Part shown: piece after piece, positions 46,641 through 59,200 of the stretch | Layout of the letters: every line of letters starts with the position of its first letter | Position numbering within the stretch: the first letter of the stretch is position 1 | Program-made: the position numbers and the translations under genes | NCBI GenBank assembly: GCA_021234535.1 | Contig: CM037837.1 | Coordinates: 9,109,218-9,173,217, forward strand | DNA from: Stichopus chloronotus | Taxonomy: Eukaryota > Echinodermata > Holothuroidea > Aspidochirotida > Stichopodidae | DNA length: 64,000 bases | Direction of reading: 5' to 3' | The notes under the pieces: model-generated | The model's database searches: none | What the model was told of the DNA's origin: nothing | Seen by the model: only the letters and a program-made list of their open reading frames with translations

Positions 46641-49600
46641 GACCGTCACCGTCCTTGGAGCCAAGTGTTGCCCATGATAATGAATGTACCTGTATCCTCA
46701 AGGTGCACTGTAGATGCAGCAGATTTGGTGGGAGGTCATGTGCAGAGGTTTCCCTCCATTTCAAAATGCTTGAAATAAGGCGGTGGAGGATGGCGTGTGG
46801 GTGTTTGTGAACTTTTTGGATCATTTCACTGAATATGGCAAGCTGATCATGACCAGCTGAGACAATAGTTTAATAACAGACTTTTTGCATATTCACCACA
46901 CCAACGTAAACTGTTCTGCGCTTCAGTGTAGAGGATGTAGTCAGTCCACAGTACGTCGCACTGCACTGTGTCAGACATTGCTGGCAAATGCTATGTGAGC
47001 GGGTACTGTACCACTGTGTGGAATTCATTATTTATGAGGAAAAAATAATAACATATAAAAAGTATGTGACAGATAATATGCTGTAAGTACTCTTGATGTG
47101 TTGGTATTAAATAATGGACTCTGTCAGACATATGATATGCAGGTTGTCTGTTATATTAATTGCTAATGACTAAATTTATATTCAAGTAGTTGTCAAACAT
47201 ATCAGATCTATACTGTATCCACTGAATACAGCGGCAAAACTAAACTGAAAGAATTAATACTCAAGGTTTTCATACTCCGAGGGCTCTTGCGAGGGGCGAA
47301 GTACCAGGCACAAATTTAGACACGTTGTATCGGCCTGAGCAATAGACAAGGGCGAGCCTAGGCTTAGAGGGTGCCAGAATTGATGTTGATGGAATACAGT
47401 GGCTAGAGGATCATTTCTCAAAAGTTCTGTTCAGTGTCTGCACCGTACAGTATACTGTATGCTAAGGTAGGAAATCAAGTGTCTAGGAAAATGTTGTACG
47501 TTGTCATCACATATAGTAAATTAATATCAAAGGATATTATTTGACCACCAGGGAAAATGTGTCTACAGTACTCTTCCCACCCCATCTTGCCCCTATCTCA
47601 AACTACTCTCCCCCCCCACCTCTCTCTCCTGTGTCACATACTTGTTGTTTGCATTACCAAGTGCAATTCAGTGACTGTATCCCACATCCAGCAAACTACA
47701 GTAGTGCACACACGGTCATCCATTTTGCACACTTTACTCCTGTACACAGTACTTTCAATAAAAAGCACAGTCACAATTTACTACGTTATAACGTATGGTA
47801 ATGCAGACTCTGAATTACCTTTACAGCACCTACCAAAAAAACCGAAAACAAACAAAAAACTTTAGAGTGTATAGCACTTAGTACAATGTCTTTGAAAGCA
47901 ATGGTACTGTAGTCAGTGAATAAAATATGCTTAGTTATACAGTATACTGTACCGGTTTCAAAGTGATTGAATAAATGTTGGGTCAAGTTTTAGTAAATTC
48001 CCTTATACTGCACACTGTACACAAGTTAAATATATTTACTTTGAATGCTGCACTATGGTTCCTATGTGCTAGTTTGCATCAATACAGAGTACACATATCA
48101 GGACACCTCATCTCGCCTGCCAGGTACCATATTAAACTTATATCGTTCTGAACTACCAGCATTTGTGTGTTGCATATCGTCAAGTTACTTCCTTCTCATA
48201 AACCATTATAGGAGACAGTTGTTCCTGTTTCCTATTTGTGAAGAAAGTTTTGACCATAGTAGGGCAATGCTTCCTTTTATGGAAACTCAAGATAAATAGT
48301 TTGAGTAAGCTGATGATCAATTTAATAGGGGACATGCAAGTGTCAAACTGAAATCCCCCATGCAGCACAGTGTAAATGCATATGGACATACAGTATAAAT
48401 GTGAGTTTTGAAACCTTCAGTTCTCGATGGTCTGATGTGAGTTCCCATTATACTGCTGTTTAGCAAGCTAATTGCATTGATGTGATCAGAACAGTTTTAT
48501 TCACATAGGCTACTGTAAGTTCTTAACAGAACAAGGTTTTGCACTGTATACCATACTGTAGGTTATAGCATTCCTTGCTGAAGGTCCACTTTTGGTTTTG
48601 ATTGTCAATTGTAACCTGTCCATATTCATGATGGTATACACGTGTATGATACTGTGGATTATGTACAGTGCACATGTACGATTCGATGCAGTACACGCTC
48701 GAAGATGAGAGGTAGAGGTTCAAGTCCAGTGTCCAGAGATCTTACATGTTGCAGTAGCTGCACTCACACATTGATTGCAAGGACTTTCCACCTTAGATGG
48801 ATGTGAAACGTTTTTGATGTCAACATGAAGCAAATTGACAAAACATTGTCATAATATATAACAATAATAATAGTAATAATAAAACACTTATAATGCACCA
48901 AATCCACCAAAGCGCTCGTGGCACTCTTCGAAAATGTAAAGAAAAGAAGAGAAAAAGCAAGAGTGAAAAATAAGGAATCTTACTCAAGACAATGCTAAAA
49001 TGCAATATTTCACAAGGCAAAAGTTTAACAGTGTACAGTATTAAGTGCACTGTGTACCCCATTTAGAGCAAGAAAGCTATTGGGTTTCATTCGATGGAGG
49101 TCAAAGGTCAGTAGACGTCAAACTGAAAAAGTTTGCAAGCAGAATATTTTGAGAACAGCATTTAAAAAAAAAGTTTTTTGGTCAAATTACAGTACTTCAT
49201 GGACTTCATGACAGCTGCAATATTGAGTATAGCACTTCAAGTGCACAGTAGTTCATTCTGCTATGCATACAATACTGTAAGAGACAGAAGCACAAACACA
49301 TTGTCTCATAACAATAGTTGACTGCCAACTATATAAAATGGAAAAGTCAATCCTGACCTGATGCCTATGCTTGAAACAGAAATGAGTACAATATACAGTA
49401 CTTTGAAAATGGAACTTTGTTATTTGCAAACTGGAAAGCAAAGTTGTTAAAATGTTTGGAATCAATTGGCTTGTCTAAGCAGGTAGTGTTTTGAGAATTA
49501 TGGACCGAAAATGTACCCACCTGATAACAACTTAAAATCTGTGTGTGTCTGACTATAGATATGAGCATCAAAAGTACTGTCTGAATCAGAGGGATTGTAC

Positions 49601-50944
49601 TGTATGTACAGTACTACTCACGATAACAGCATCCAGATACACTGTACTGTTGTAGGTTGTCAGAATCTAATAGGCATTTCAATAACACCTCACTACATCA
49701 ACTATTTGTGTTCACTCCTCACCTGTCTTAACACAACATCTACAGTCTAGAAGGCTAATGTATTAGAATGGACAGTACTGGATGTTGTGTTACTGTAGAT
49801 TTGGTGTTACAGGTGGTGTTAAAGGTTATCAGCACTCTTTTGGCATGGTAGATGGGAGTGCAATTGTTTTGTTGAGAAGAGTGAGTCATTCATGAATAAT
49901 TGAACCTGGTATTAGTATTGGGATTTTTATCTTACCTATCATTCCTTTGAGAAGGTTTAAGGTGATAACTGCATCAGTACAATAGCATGTCTGATCATCA
50001 GATGCAAACTGTTTTCATGGTATGAGCCAATAGTACTGTACTTCAATGTCTTAATGTTTATGACATCATTGTCATCAAACTTGTAACTTCACTTCCTTCC
50101 TCACTTACCTGTCTCTTCACTTCTATTGCACCACACACCCATAAGTCTTGATCACTGCAGTGTTTTTAAAAAAGTTAAAAAATCACACTCAAAATTGTTT
50201 GCAGTAAATACAGTACCTGAGTGAAAAGCACACAACACTGTAGGATGGTAATTTGAAGGTAACTCTGTTCCACATTTTTAGCGGAGCCACTGGGGCATTG
50301 TCAAAGGTTACTGTACCTTAGTCAGCTAGGTACCTAAGTTACCTAAAAGTCACTATTGCATGGTGGTGAGAGGTGCAGTATTGTATGGAGACAGGTAAGT
50401 TCGTCACACGTTAAAAATACCGTTGAACCAAGTGAGATTGACACAGATGTTTCTATGTGGAGATTGTAAGTGCAGGTTTATCGTACTCTTTCATTTAAGA
50501 TTAAAAGCTGCACATTTGGCAAACTATGCTCGAAGAGCAGACAGTATCATTCAACATAAATTATTTCTTTCAGTAAATTTGTTGAATGATGTGGGCACAC
50601 TCCAGATGGGCAGCACATTATAACATTCATTGTACTGTGCAGGGGTCATTGCCAGTTGTGCTCAAAGGGCCATGAGACTAGAACCAATTGGTAAAGAATA
50701 CTGAATCAAGTACATGCCGAACTACATTGCAATAATCCTCCGGTAACAGGTTTTAACATGCAAAGGTTGATCATTGTATTTAAACTGTTCATTGAAATGG
50801 AAGTTTGAAAATTAATAAGCACTTTCATTCATAAGCAGGTTGCTGTATAAGTCCACATACAGTATAACCTCTTATAATGCATTTTTTTTACACTTTTTTA
50901 TTTGATTGTCTTAAATGTGTTGTTTTTTCATTATCATTATGCAG

Positions 50945-51063
50945 CTGGCGAGGGACGAATGAGGGGCTTAAGTCCAAGTATTCGAAAGAGACCAACGATC
51001 TTAGATAACTCAGCAGAGGTCAAAAGTTCTCAAGGCACCACAAGTGACAATAGTAACCTCCAG
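50945..51063 (+). CDS. BCR: BCR-like, exon 2 (linker)
   Basis: The acceptor attatgcag and donor CTCCAG|GTAATC bracket 119 bases. The first two bases complete an Ala codon with exon 1, giving GEGRMRGLSPSIRKRP and 39 codons ending SNLQ in phase 0. It is basic then Ser-rich, consistent with the unstructured linker between the coiled coil and the DH domain of BCR. Identification rests on the phase match to exons 1 and 3 and good splice sites. Confidence 0.7.
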
Positions 51064-51195
51064 GTAATCTTTTGTTCCTTTGCATTTTAATTCCTTTTTT
51101 TTTTTTTTTGTAGATCTTGGAATCTGAAGAGTGTGCTTCGGAGCACATACCTCGTGCCAAGTTACCTGTTCCCATGTGGCTACAATGTATGTCAG

Positions 51196-51455
51196 TGTTC
51201 CTGAGGTTTAATGTTCCTGGGGTTCGATGTTCCCAAGGTTCGTTGTTCCCAGGGTCTTATGGGAACAGCAAACCCTGGGAATATCGAACTGTGGGAACAT
51301 CAAGCTTTGGCAATAATGACCCTTGGAATAACAGTGACATTACTGTTAACATTGAACTGTGGGAGTAACGAACCTTTCACTTGTTGGCAACCATTGAAAT
51401 AATACAAAAATGGGGAACATTGAACGGTGGGAACAATGAACCTCGGGGACATTGG
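51196..51455. repeat. Short TTCCC tandem repeat that turns into its own reverse complement
   Basis: The left half repeats a ~20-base word (ggttcgatgttcccaa-type) three to four times. The right half repeats the complement (gggaacattgaac-type). At the turn, tcccagggt (51247-51255) faces accctggga (51272-51280) and tgttccc (51244-51250) faces gggaaca (51261-51267), so it could extrude as a hairpin. Confidence 0.65.
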
Positions 51456-51540
51456 GCAGATCCAGTCTCCACCTCTCACCTCTGTGCTTAGTTGGCAAAG
51501 CTACTTCAAACTCTAACCATTGGTATCATTTGATAAGCAG

Positions 51541-52700
51541 ATGAACTCTGTCAAGTTTTGGGGCGGTCAAAGCTCAGGTGAGGTCAGCAAAGGTCACAGT
51601 TTGAAAACTTTGTAAACATGGTATCTCAATGAGAGCAAGTTGTTTGAACTTTGAAGTTAGTATTTCATTAATTCCATTTTAAGTAGATGATCCCTATTTT
51701 TTTCTACAGTGGGTAGGTCAAGCTCATTTGAGGTCACCAGAGGGGAAAATCTGAAAACCTATTCAAAACGATGTCTTAGCAGCTGAAAGTTGCTGGAACT
51801 TCAGATTGGATACAATGGTAGCTCTTGATGAGTAAATGATTTCTCTCAAGTTTAGGGGAGGTCAAAGGTCATGTGAGAACAATAGAGATCACAGTTTGAA
51901 AACCTTGTAAAGACAGTCCTCAGAAGGGAAAGTTGCTGGAACTGCAAACTATACATAGGTTGTCCATTGTGAGTATATGAACCCTATTATTTGTCATCAA
52001 GGTCAAAGGTCATTTGAGATCACCAGAGTGACAGTTTGAAAACTGGTAGGTAGTTCAACAACTGAATGTAAACTGCTGTAATTTCAAGCTGTTAACATTG
52101 GTAGCTCTTGATGAGCAGATGATCTGTACTTTTTTGTGATGGTCAAGTTACATCACATGAGGTCAGCAAAAGTCATAGTTTGAAAACATGCTAGACATGG
52201 TTCCTCAAGAAGGGATAAAGTGATTGAACTTTCAAATTGGTACATTGTTTGTCCTTTGCTTTTCATAAATATTGGCAAGGAATCACCAAGTCCTTTCACT
52301 TTCTGATTTATGATGATCAAAGGTCACATGAGCTATCAGCAAAAGTCTTACAGTACAGCAGTTTGAAAACCTTGTGGACATGCATGGTGTCTCAAGAATG
52401 ATACAGTAAGGTTTTTGAACTTCCAAATTAGTGTGTTGGTTGTCCTTTGTTTAAAAAAAAATTATTGGCTAGGAATCACTTCAATCACCAAGCCCTTTGA
52501 CTTTCTGGTTTATGATGATCAAAGCTCACATGAGGTCAGCAGAAGTCATACAGTACAGCAGTTTGAAAACCTTGTAGACACGGTTTCTCAAGAAGGGTAC
52601 AGAAAGGTGACTGAAGTTCAGATTGGGGGTTGATTTGTCTTTGTTTTTCATAAATATTGGGAAGGAATCACAAAGTCCTTAGACTTTTTGGTTGGAACTT
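51541..52700 (-). repeat. TGACC-type repeat array in inverted orientation (about seven units)
   Basis: The words GGTCAaaGGTCAtttgagGTCA, agtttgaaaaccttgtaaacatgg and tatctcaagaaggg are the exact reverse order of the ~145-bp unit at 2930-3490. The landmark tttgaaaac recurs near 51601, 51752, 51894, 52035, 52178, 52362 and 52561. The first five units are spaced about 141-151 bases, the last two about 185-198, indicating an inserted subunit. Confidence 0.85.
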
Positions 52701-52769
52701 GTTTTCAACATGGATTCATTGTCAGTAGTACCATTCATTTTGCAGTGTCACAGTGTCAATGAAGTTCAC

Positions 52770-53000
52770 ATGCAGTGCTGCGGAAAAGCCTTAGTCATCA
52801 TATGGTGTACAGTACTGTACACCGTAGCACATTACATATTCTCCTTATTCTTAGTCATCACAAGTGTACTGGTACACTGTAGCACATTTATCATTTTCTC
52901 TTTACTCTTAGTCATCATAGGGTATACAATAAACTGTACATGCTCTCCTTAAGTCTTAGTCAGCACCGGGTGTGCAGTACACTGTAGCACATACTTCTCA
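52770..53000 (+). repeat. ~65-base tandem repeat, about four units
   Basis: The unit is cttagtcatca, then (g)gtgtac-gtacac, then tgtagcacat, then attctcctta. Copies begin near 52791, 52851, 52908 and 52956. Each contains the self-complementary gtacac/gtgtac pair. Confidence 0.75.
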
Positions 53001-53672
53001 GTCTGACCTAGAAAGCAATTGCCAAATACTACTATCAAAATGATAATGTGTCAGAATGTAAGTTGTTGACCTTATAAATTGATGAGATCATACAACTGTA
53101 CTAGGGTGCACTCTAGTCTAGTAGTAGGTAATATATTGAATAAATGGTACTGTAAGTTTAGTACTGTAATTGGCCAGTGCCTCCGTTTCTGCTGTCCCTT
53201 TTTGCCCAAAGAAGTGTGGAGGTCTGATTTCAATCTCTTTCAAATCCACAGACCAAACAGTGATTCAGTCTTTGTTTTTTTCTTTTCTTTTTTTCAAGGT
53301 GATTTACAGGAAGGGATGTGGATGTATTTTATAATTTTTTTTTTTTTTTAATGCAGCAATTAATCTATTGTAAATTCTCTGGTCAAAATTGCTGGGGAAT
53401 GTACCCTGCCATAGCACTTGATGAACTTTCCTCTGATTGATACTGCATACATGTTCGTTGTTCTGTAGGTAGGTGTGATCACATGTACACTAAATTCCAG
53501 CTTTTTCACTTGGCATATGATTACATGAAGTTGAATACTCTGTTACAGTCTCGTCACATATATGTGAGTAGCAAAATGTTTCAGTTATTAAATTGTACAA
53601 AATATGGAACAGTGAAAGAGGAAAAAGGAAGACTCTTTTATTGTGTCAAGTTGTGGTGACTCTTGCATTTAC

Positions 53673-54585
53673 TTTAAGGAATTCTCCTCCAGCAAGTAAA
53701 CTTAATGTAACGTATGAGATTTATTACCATTCTGTCAGTTAAACATAATGATTCTGCCAGTGAGAGATAAATTAGATGTGAAATAACGATTCAGATGTTG
53801 GGCTTCAGTTCGAGTCTGAAAATGTGTGATGTACAAGAACTGACAAGTACTGTTTTCCACTTCTTACATTCTTCGTGTTCCTGGCACGATCTTATCAATG
53901 CAAAGCTTTTTAGTTCTGCAAGTATGAAAACCCCGTGAATGTCTACACCCCAATTAATTCTTAAGCAATTAGCATGATCAGAACAATGCTTTTAAAGGTA
54001 CAGTAAGTTTATGCTGCTCCTGTATGAAACTAAGGTTTGTCAAAAATGCTGTAAGAGATCAGAACAGGTCCACAACCCACTGTGTGAGATATACATCAAC
54101 AGCAGTATTCAAACTAGATTTGTTGGTACTACAGTGCCTCGCAACCTATTAATTTCGAGCACCAGGCTCGTACCTGGAACATTTACTAAAATAATTGTTC
54201 TGCAAGTATGAAAACCTCATGAATGTCTACACTCCAATAATTCTTAAGCAATTAGCGTGATCAGAACAATGCTTTTAAAGGTACAGTAAGTTTATGCTGC
54301 TCCTATATGAAACTAAGGTTTGTCAAAAATGCTTAAGAGATCAGAACAGGTCTACAACCCACTGTGTGAGATAAACATCAACAGCAATATTCAAACCAGA
54401 TTTGTTGGTGCTACAGTGCCTCGCAACCTATTAATTTCGAGCACCAGGCTCGTACCTGGAATATTTACTAAAATAATTCACTTTCCTTAAGTTTATGAAA
54501 TATTTCCTAAAGGTAAGAACAATAACTTGCACACAAAAATGTCTTTTTAAGAGACACAAGAAGCAATGGTGGAGAATTCCTTTAA
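53673..54585. mobile_element. MITE family A, copy 2, with internal 284-base duplication
   Basis: Ends are TTTAAGGAATTCTCC (left, one base lost) and ggtggagaattcctTTAA (right, 54568-54585). It is collinear with 23189-23995. The part from ctgcaagtatgaaaacc to actaaaataattg is present twice in tandem (53916-54199 and 54200-about 54476), which explains its greater length. No coding capacity. Confidence 0.85.
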
Positions 54586-55699
54586 TACTCCTTACAGTAC
54601 AGTATATGTCATAGCACACATGTACAGTATCATCAGAAGGGGTACGTATGGCACTCCCAGTGTGCCACAAGGCCTGAAATTGACATACAGTACATATATG
54701 TCAATTTAAATCGGCATCTGTCAGTTTTTCATGATCCTATCAAATTGAATGATATACAGTATGGAATTCAATTGACATGTACAATTTCTTCAACATACAG
54801 TTTGACAGTTTCCTGCGTTCTCACTGGATGATATTTAACACTTTCCTCTCAGAGTGTGGATTGAAAGAAACATTAATATTTAAAATTAAATTGATATGCC
54901 AATGTATGTCACAATTGTCTGTTTTGTGGTATTCTTGGACAGTGACGGCACATGGTACAGTAGCTCCTAGGATTCATTCAATGTACATTAGTCCAACGCA
55001 GGAAGAAACACTTGTTGAATCCATGTACAGTATGACAGTTCCTGCCATTCTTTCCCCTGTGAACCACTGAATTATATGCTGTAATGAGAGCACAAAAATT
55101 GTCAGATGGTGATTTTACGTAGCATATATGTTGATATTTACTGCCTGTCAGTCAGTCCGAAATATGACAGTTTTCCAATATGATGCCTTAGAAACTATTC
55201 TCTGCCATTATCACCCAAAGATTTCATGAGAAGTTGACAGGCGAAAATCAAAATTGGCATTTTCGTTAATCAGAATTCTAGGATATTTCATGTGTCATTG
55301 ATTGTCCAGCAAGATCACAAGAAACTGACAGGTGGCAATTTTTATTGTTTGTATGTGTCAAAAGGGAACAACCATAACGTGCTAACTGCTAGCCAGTATA
55401 TAGACAATTTGTCAGGTGTGGAGTAAATTTTAGCCAATCAGATTAACAGGGGATCAATGCCACTTTAAATTAAGATACAGTTTGTCAATTACTTGCAGGG
55501 AGGGAGACATGTATGTCATAATGGGACTGTTAGTCTAATTTATGTTGGACGACCTGTTAGGTGGTGTCAAGTTAATGAGTGTTTAGGTGTTGTGCTGAGA
55601 CATGTAAGTGAAGGTACATAGTCAATAACCAAACCACATAAGTTTTTGTATTTTATTTTGACCATTTCCATTATAGAAGCAGGCTGGAAGTTGGAAGAA

Positions 55700-56230
55700 A
55701 CATGACTTTACAAGAAAATGGCATTACAGTACTCATCATACATGTGATTTAATACATTTTTGATTGGAAGATCGTCTGACTTGAAAATGTTTAAAATAGC
55801 CACAAATTTTATAAACAATTCAACAATTGAACAGGGCAATTGAATGACAATTCAATAGGGAATTTCCTGTTTCAAACCTGCATCATGAATAAACATTGGC
55901 TGAGCATGTAAATTTGTGACGTCAAGAGATCTAAGTTTACTTAACTGTTAGAACTTTACATACCCACAGGGTTGCCTTTTAGAAGCATGTATTTTCTTCA
56001 AAAATATATTGATATCACTTGCCAGTGTGAAACCCAGTAATGAAGAGACAATATAGCTGTATAAAGTCATGAAAGAGGTACTGTAACAAAAGAAATACTG
56101 ACACTGTGCAACACTCGGCATCATCCGTTTTGCATTTCCATCAAACTTTGAAAAGTCATATCTCAAGAAAGGTAATCGCTATAAACAAAATTTCAACAAT
56201 TGTCATTGAGGGTTTGACTACTGCTGTTCT
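55700..56230. mobile_element. MITE family C, decayed copy 3
   Basis: Shares catgaataaacattggct, tttgtgacgtcaagag, agaagcatgtattttc, caccaatgtgaaacccag-like and tgcaacactcggcatcatcc words with 6520-7085 and 43767-44349. Terminal repeats are not clearly preserved, so the boundaries are approximate. Confidence 0.6.
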
Positions 56231-59200
56231 GTATGATGACTCAGTTACCATATTCTCACCTTCCCATGTTTCCTGTGATCAACGTTGACTTCCGAATTAA
56301 AAAAAATGGGTATTTTATTTTAACAAGATTGTATTAACAGTTTACCACGTCATGATTACTGCACAAAGTAGTGTATACAATGTGTGACTGTAGTATTCCT
56401 GTTAAAAGGGAACGAATTGTGAAAAGATCAATGTTTGAAATTAATATACTCTAATTTTGACAAATATTAGGAATAAAAAATCAAAAGTACTGTACTTGTA
56501 ACAGTGATGGTCTATTGTCTTGAAAGAATCTTGGGATCTTGAGATTCTGCCTTAAAGGAAGGAAAGTAACATTTGTAAGATCTGCCCGTGGGTGAAAGAA
56601 TTTGAAAGTAGTGAGCCAGCAACACCCTGATCGTGTAATTATCTTTCGTGATAGTGAAGCTGCCTTATGGTGAGGACAGGGGCACCACCAGGTCTCAAAA
56701 TGGGGTAGGAGAAGAGGGTGGAAAGATAAAATAAGTTACAGACAGGGTGGTGCTACTGTGGGGGCCGCGCTGTACCGTGCGCTATATGCCTGTAGGAAAT
56801 ATTCTGTGAGCGTATTACACAGTGTCTGATATCCGTGACTATATTTGTGTTTTCATCTGGGGAATTGATCTATTTTTGCTGGATTCTGCGTAGTGCACAA
56901 AGAGCGCCAAAATTTTGGGCTTATGTATAGACAATCCGATTTTCATCAGGGTTATTACACATCGTCAGTGGGTGAGGACAGCTGTTGTAAATACATTGAC
57001 AATTGACAGTTTTAATGTACAGGGCTTGAATTTACTATTTTTTAATCAGGCATTCATTCTATTGATCTTGCACATGCAGTTTAGTAACACAGTGTAATGT
57101 ATAAGACCAAGCATTATCACCATACAAGGCACTCTCCATCATCATGCATAAATTTGGCTTTCATGGTTTACAGTACTTATATTATGGATGCAATAGATTA
57201 TCACCATATGTGTACATTTCACCCGCCACTTCAGCTTTTTCCCGGGAACGTCGCCTATAAAATGAGCTAGCAGTATTCGATTCTACAGCAGTGATATGCT
57301 TGCTCGATATCACTCAGTCGTGTTGATTGTGTTAGCTACACTGTGCACTATCATGTGACATGCCAGTAAGATCCGCTGTATGAACTGTGTCATGCTTGGT
57401 ACTTTGTCTGTCAATTATGGAAAACAAAAACAAGTTAATGATATATAGTTCATAGATATCAATAAAACACCTGTTGCATTTCCTACTACAGTGTGCCTCT
57501 TTTCCATTGACTGAGAACGAACGTTCCAAATTTGATGTACCGTCTATCTGCTCGATCAACTGCTCACAGGAAATTGCTCAACACTGTTTGGCATGAACTC
57601 TGTACATTAGAGGAATTGTTTGTTCATTGCCAGGGGGACCTTTGAACACTCAGAGCTTAGGTCTATCTAGGCTATATGGCTAAGTCACACTGTGCCAATG
57701 CAATGGGTGTGTCTGTATTATACACAGTGTACTTTGCTCTCCAATATGAGTGGCTTTGTTCAGAATGGCCCATCAAAGAGGCTCGAAGTATCTGATGGGT
57801 GGTGCTGGGAGGCTTTCTGATAAACATGGCATATTTAAAGAAGTCAGATATGGTCAGACTTCAAATTTACTAGGCCTGTACGATCATACTGTACTGTAGC
57901 TCACTAGTACTGTAGGTAGATGGCATATTGTTTCTCATGGATGTGAGTGGTACTGTAATTCAGTCGTTAGTATTTGGAGAAAGTTGTAAGTTTGGAAGCA
58001 GTGATGTATACTGTACCTCAGATTTAGACTTGGAAATCTATGCCATTCTTCTGTACGGTGCAAAATTTGGCTAGGGGACCACATTGATTTTTATGGCATC
58101 TCAAACAAGGTATTAGCTATCACATAATGCAGAACATTATCAAAAATGAAAAGAGTTGGACAAACTTAGTTTTAATAGTTCCATTTAATTTGCCTGTGGT
58201 CCTTGTCAACTAAAGGTCAATTTGTACTGTACATCCAGTGCAATTATGAAAGCAAACCTCACACACTCTTAATGCAAAAATTTAGTGGACAGGGACCTTT
58301 AGTCAGAAGTTACACAGAACTTAAATCTTTTGTTGTACTAGTCACAATAGAACGCGTGTTTAATAACATAATTTATAGTACTATTGTGTCCATTGTGTTC
58401 TTTTGTATCTTTCCATGTTTCTTCTTTTGATATTCAATGAAGTCTACAGCTCTGGTGCTCGATATCCAGTTTCAGAAATTAACTGTGATCTGGAATAACT
58501 CAGTGTTTCTCAAAATCTATTCCAGTTCACAAATTTACACTGGAATTAGTCTGTCTGTCTCCTGAGTTATCCTCATATTGTGCAGTGGAAACGACAACAA
58601 ACTCTATTATGGACATTTGGTTGTCCAAAGTTCTACCAGCTTCCATAGTCATTTAAAAAAGTATGTATTTAAAAAAAAAAAGAAATATGTGAAATAGGCA
58701 TCTGCTTGTACACTTGCTGTGGGTGCCATGAAATCTGCCTGTGGAGTAGTACAATCACCAGCAATCTGAATTTTGTGCACATCGATCTGTATGTGTAATA
58801 TGTTTGGCTATTTCAACGTGACGTGAGAACATATTTTGAAGCACTACTGTAGGCACTTCAAAAGGGGGAAATGGGAACACCCATTCCCTCGCAACCCTGC
58901 CTTGGTGATACAGTGTACAGCAACAAAAGCATTCTGCGTCAGGAGTGTTTTCGATCACACATGGTCCTTGGATGCTCACTGCACTTAAAATTAAAGGATT
59001 ATTCTCGCTGGAGGAGTGTTAGACAGGTCCGGGAATGGGCAAGAAGTGTGTGGTTGGAAGAATAACAAACAAAAACAATACGCATTCAAACAGTGCAGGC
59101 CAAGATATTCCACTGATAGCTTCACAATGCAAGATACTGCAATGTGGTCTTCTGTGTTACATTTTCCTCCACTGAGTTTATTGATATTGCAACAATTGTA

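Larger units (their letters stand above)
42671..50944 (+). other. BCR-like intron 1 (8.3 kb), rich in TACTGTA words
   Basis: Contains MITE family C (43767-44349), the 313-base tandem duplication (46011-46640), many TACTGTA/TACAGTA words and AT-rich unique-looking DNA. A ggttcaagtcc near 48718 resembles a tRNA B box but has no matching A box or stems. No further exon is required by phase. Confidence 0.55.

Noticed and set aside
48660..48730. tRNA gene suggested by ggttcaagtcc
   Set aside because: No A box at the right distance and no acceptor or anticodon stem pairing could be drawn.
51115..51200. Possible extra BCR-like exon (ILESEECASEHIPRAKLPVPMW) after a poly-T acceptor
   Set aside because: It would need a 51-base intron, unlike the kilobase introns elsewhere. 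Its only good donor (GTATGT) leaves phase 1, which breaks the clean phase-0 join between 51063 and 61561.
57240..57300. tataaaa at about 57258 with downstream initiator-like sequence
   Set aside because: No ORF or splice structure follows; one TATA-like word is expected by chance in AT-rich DNA.
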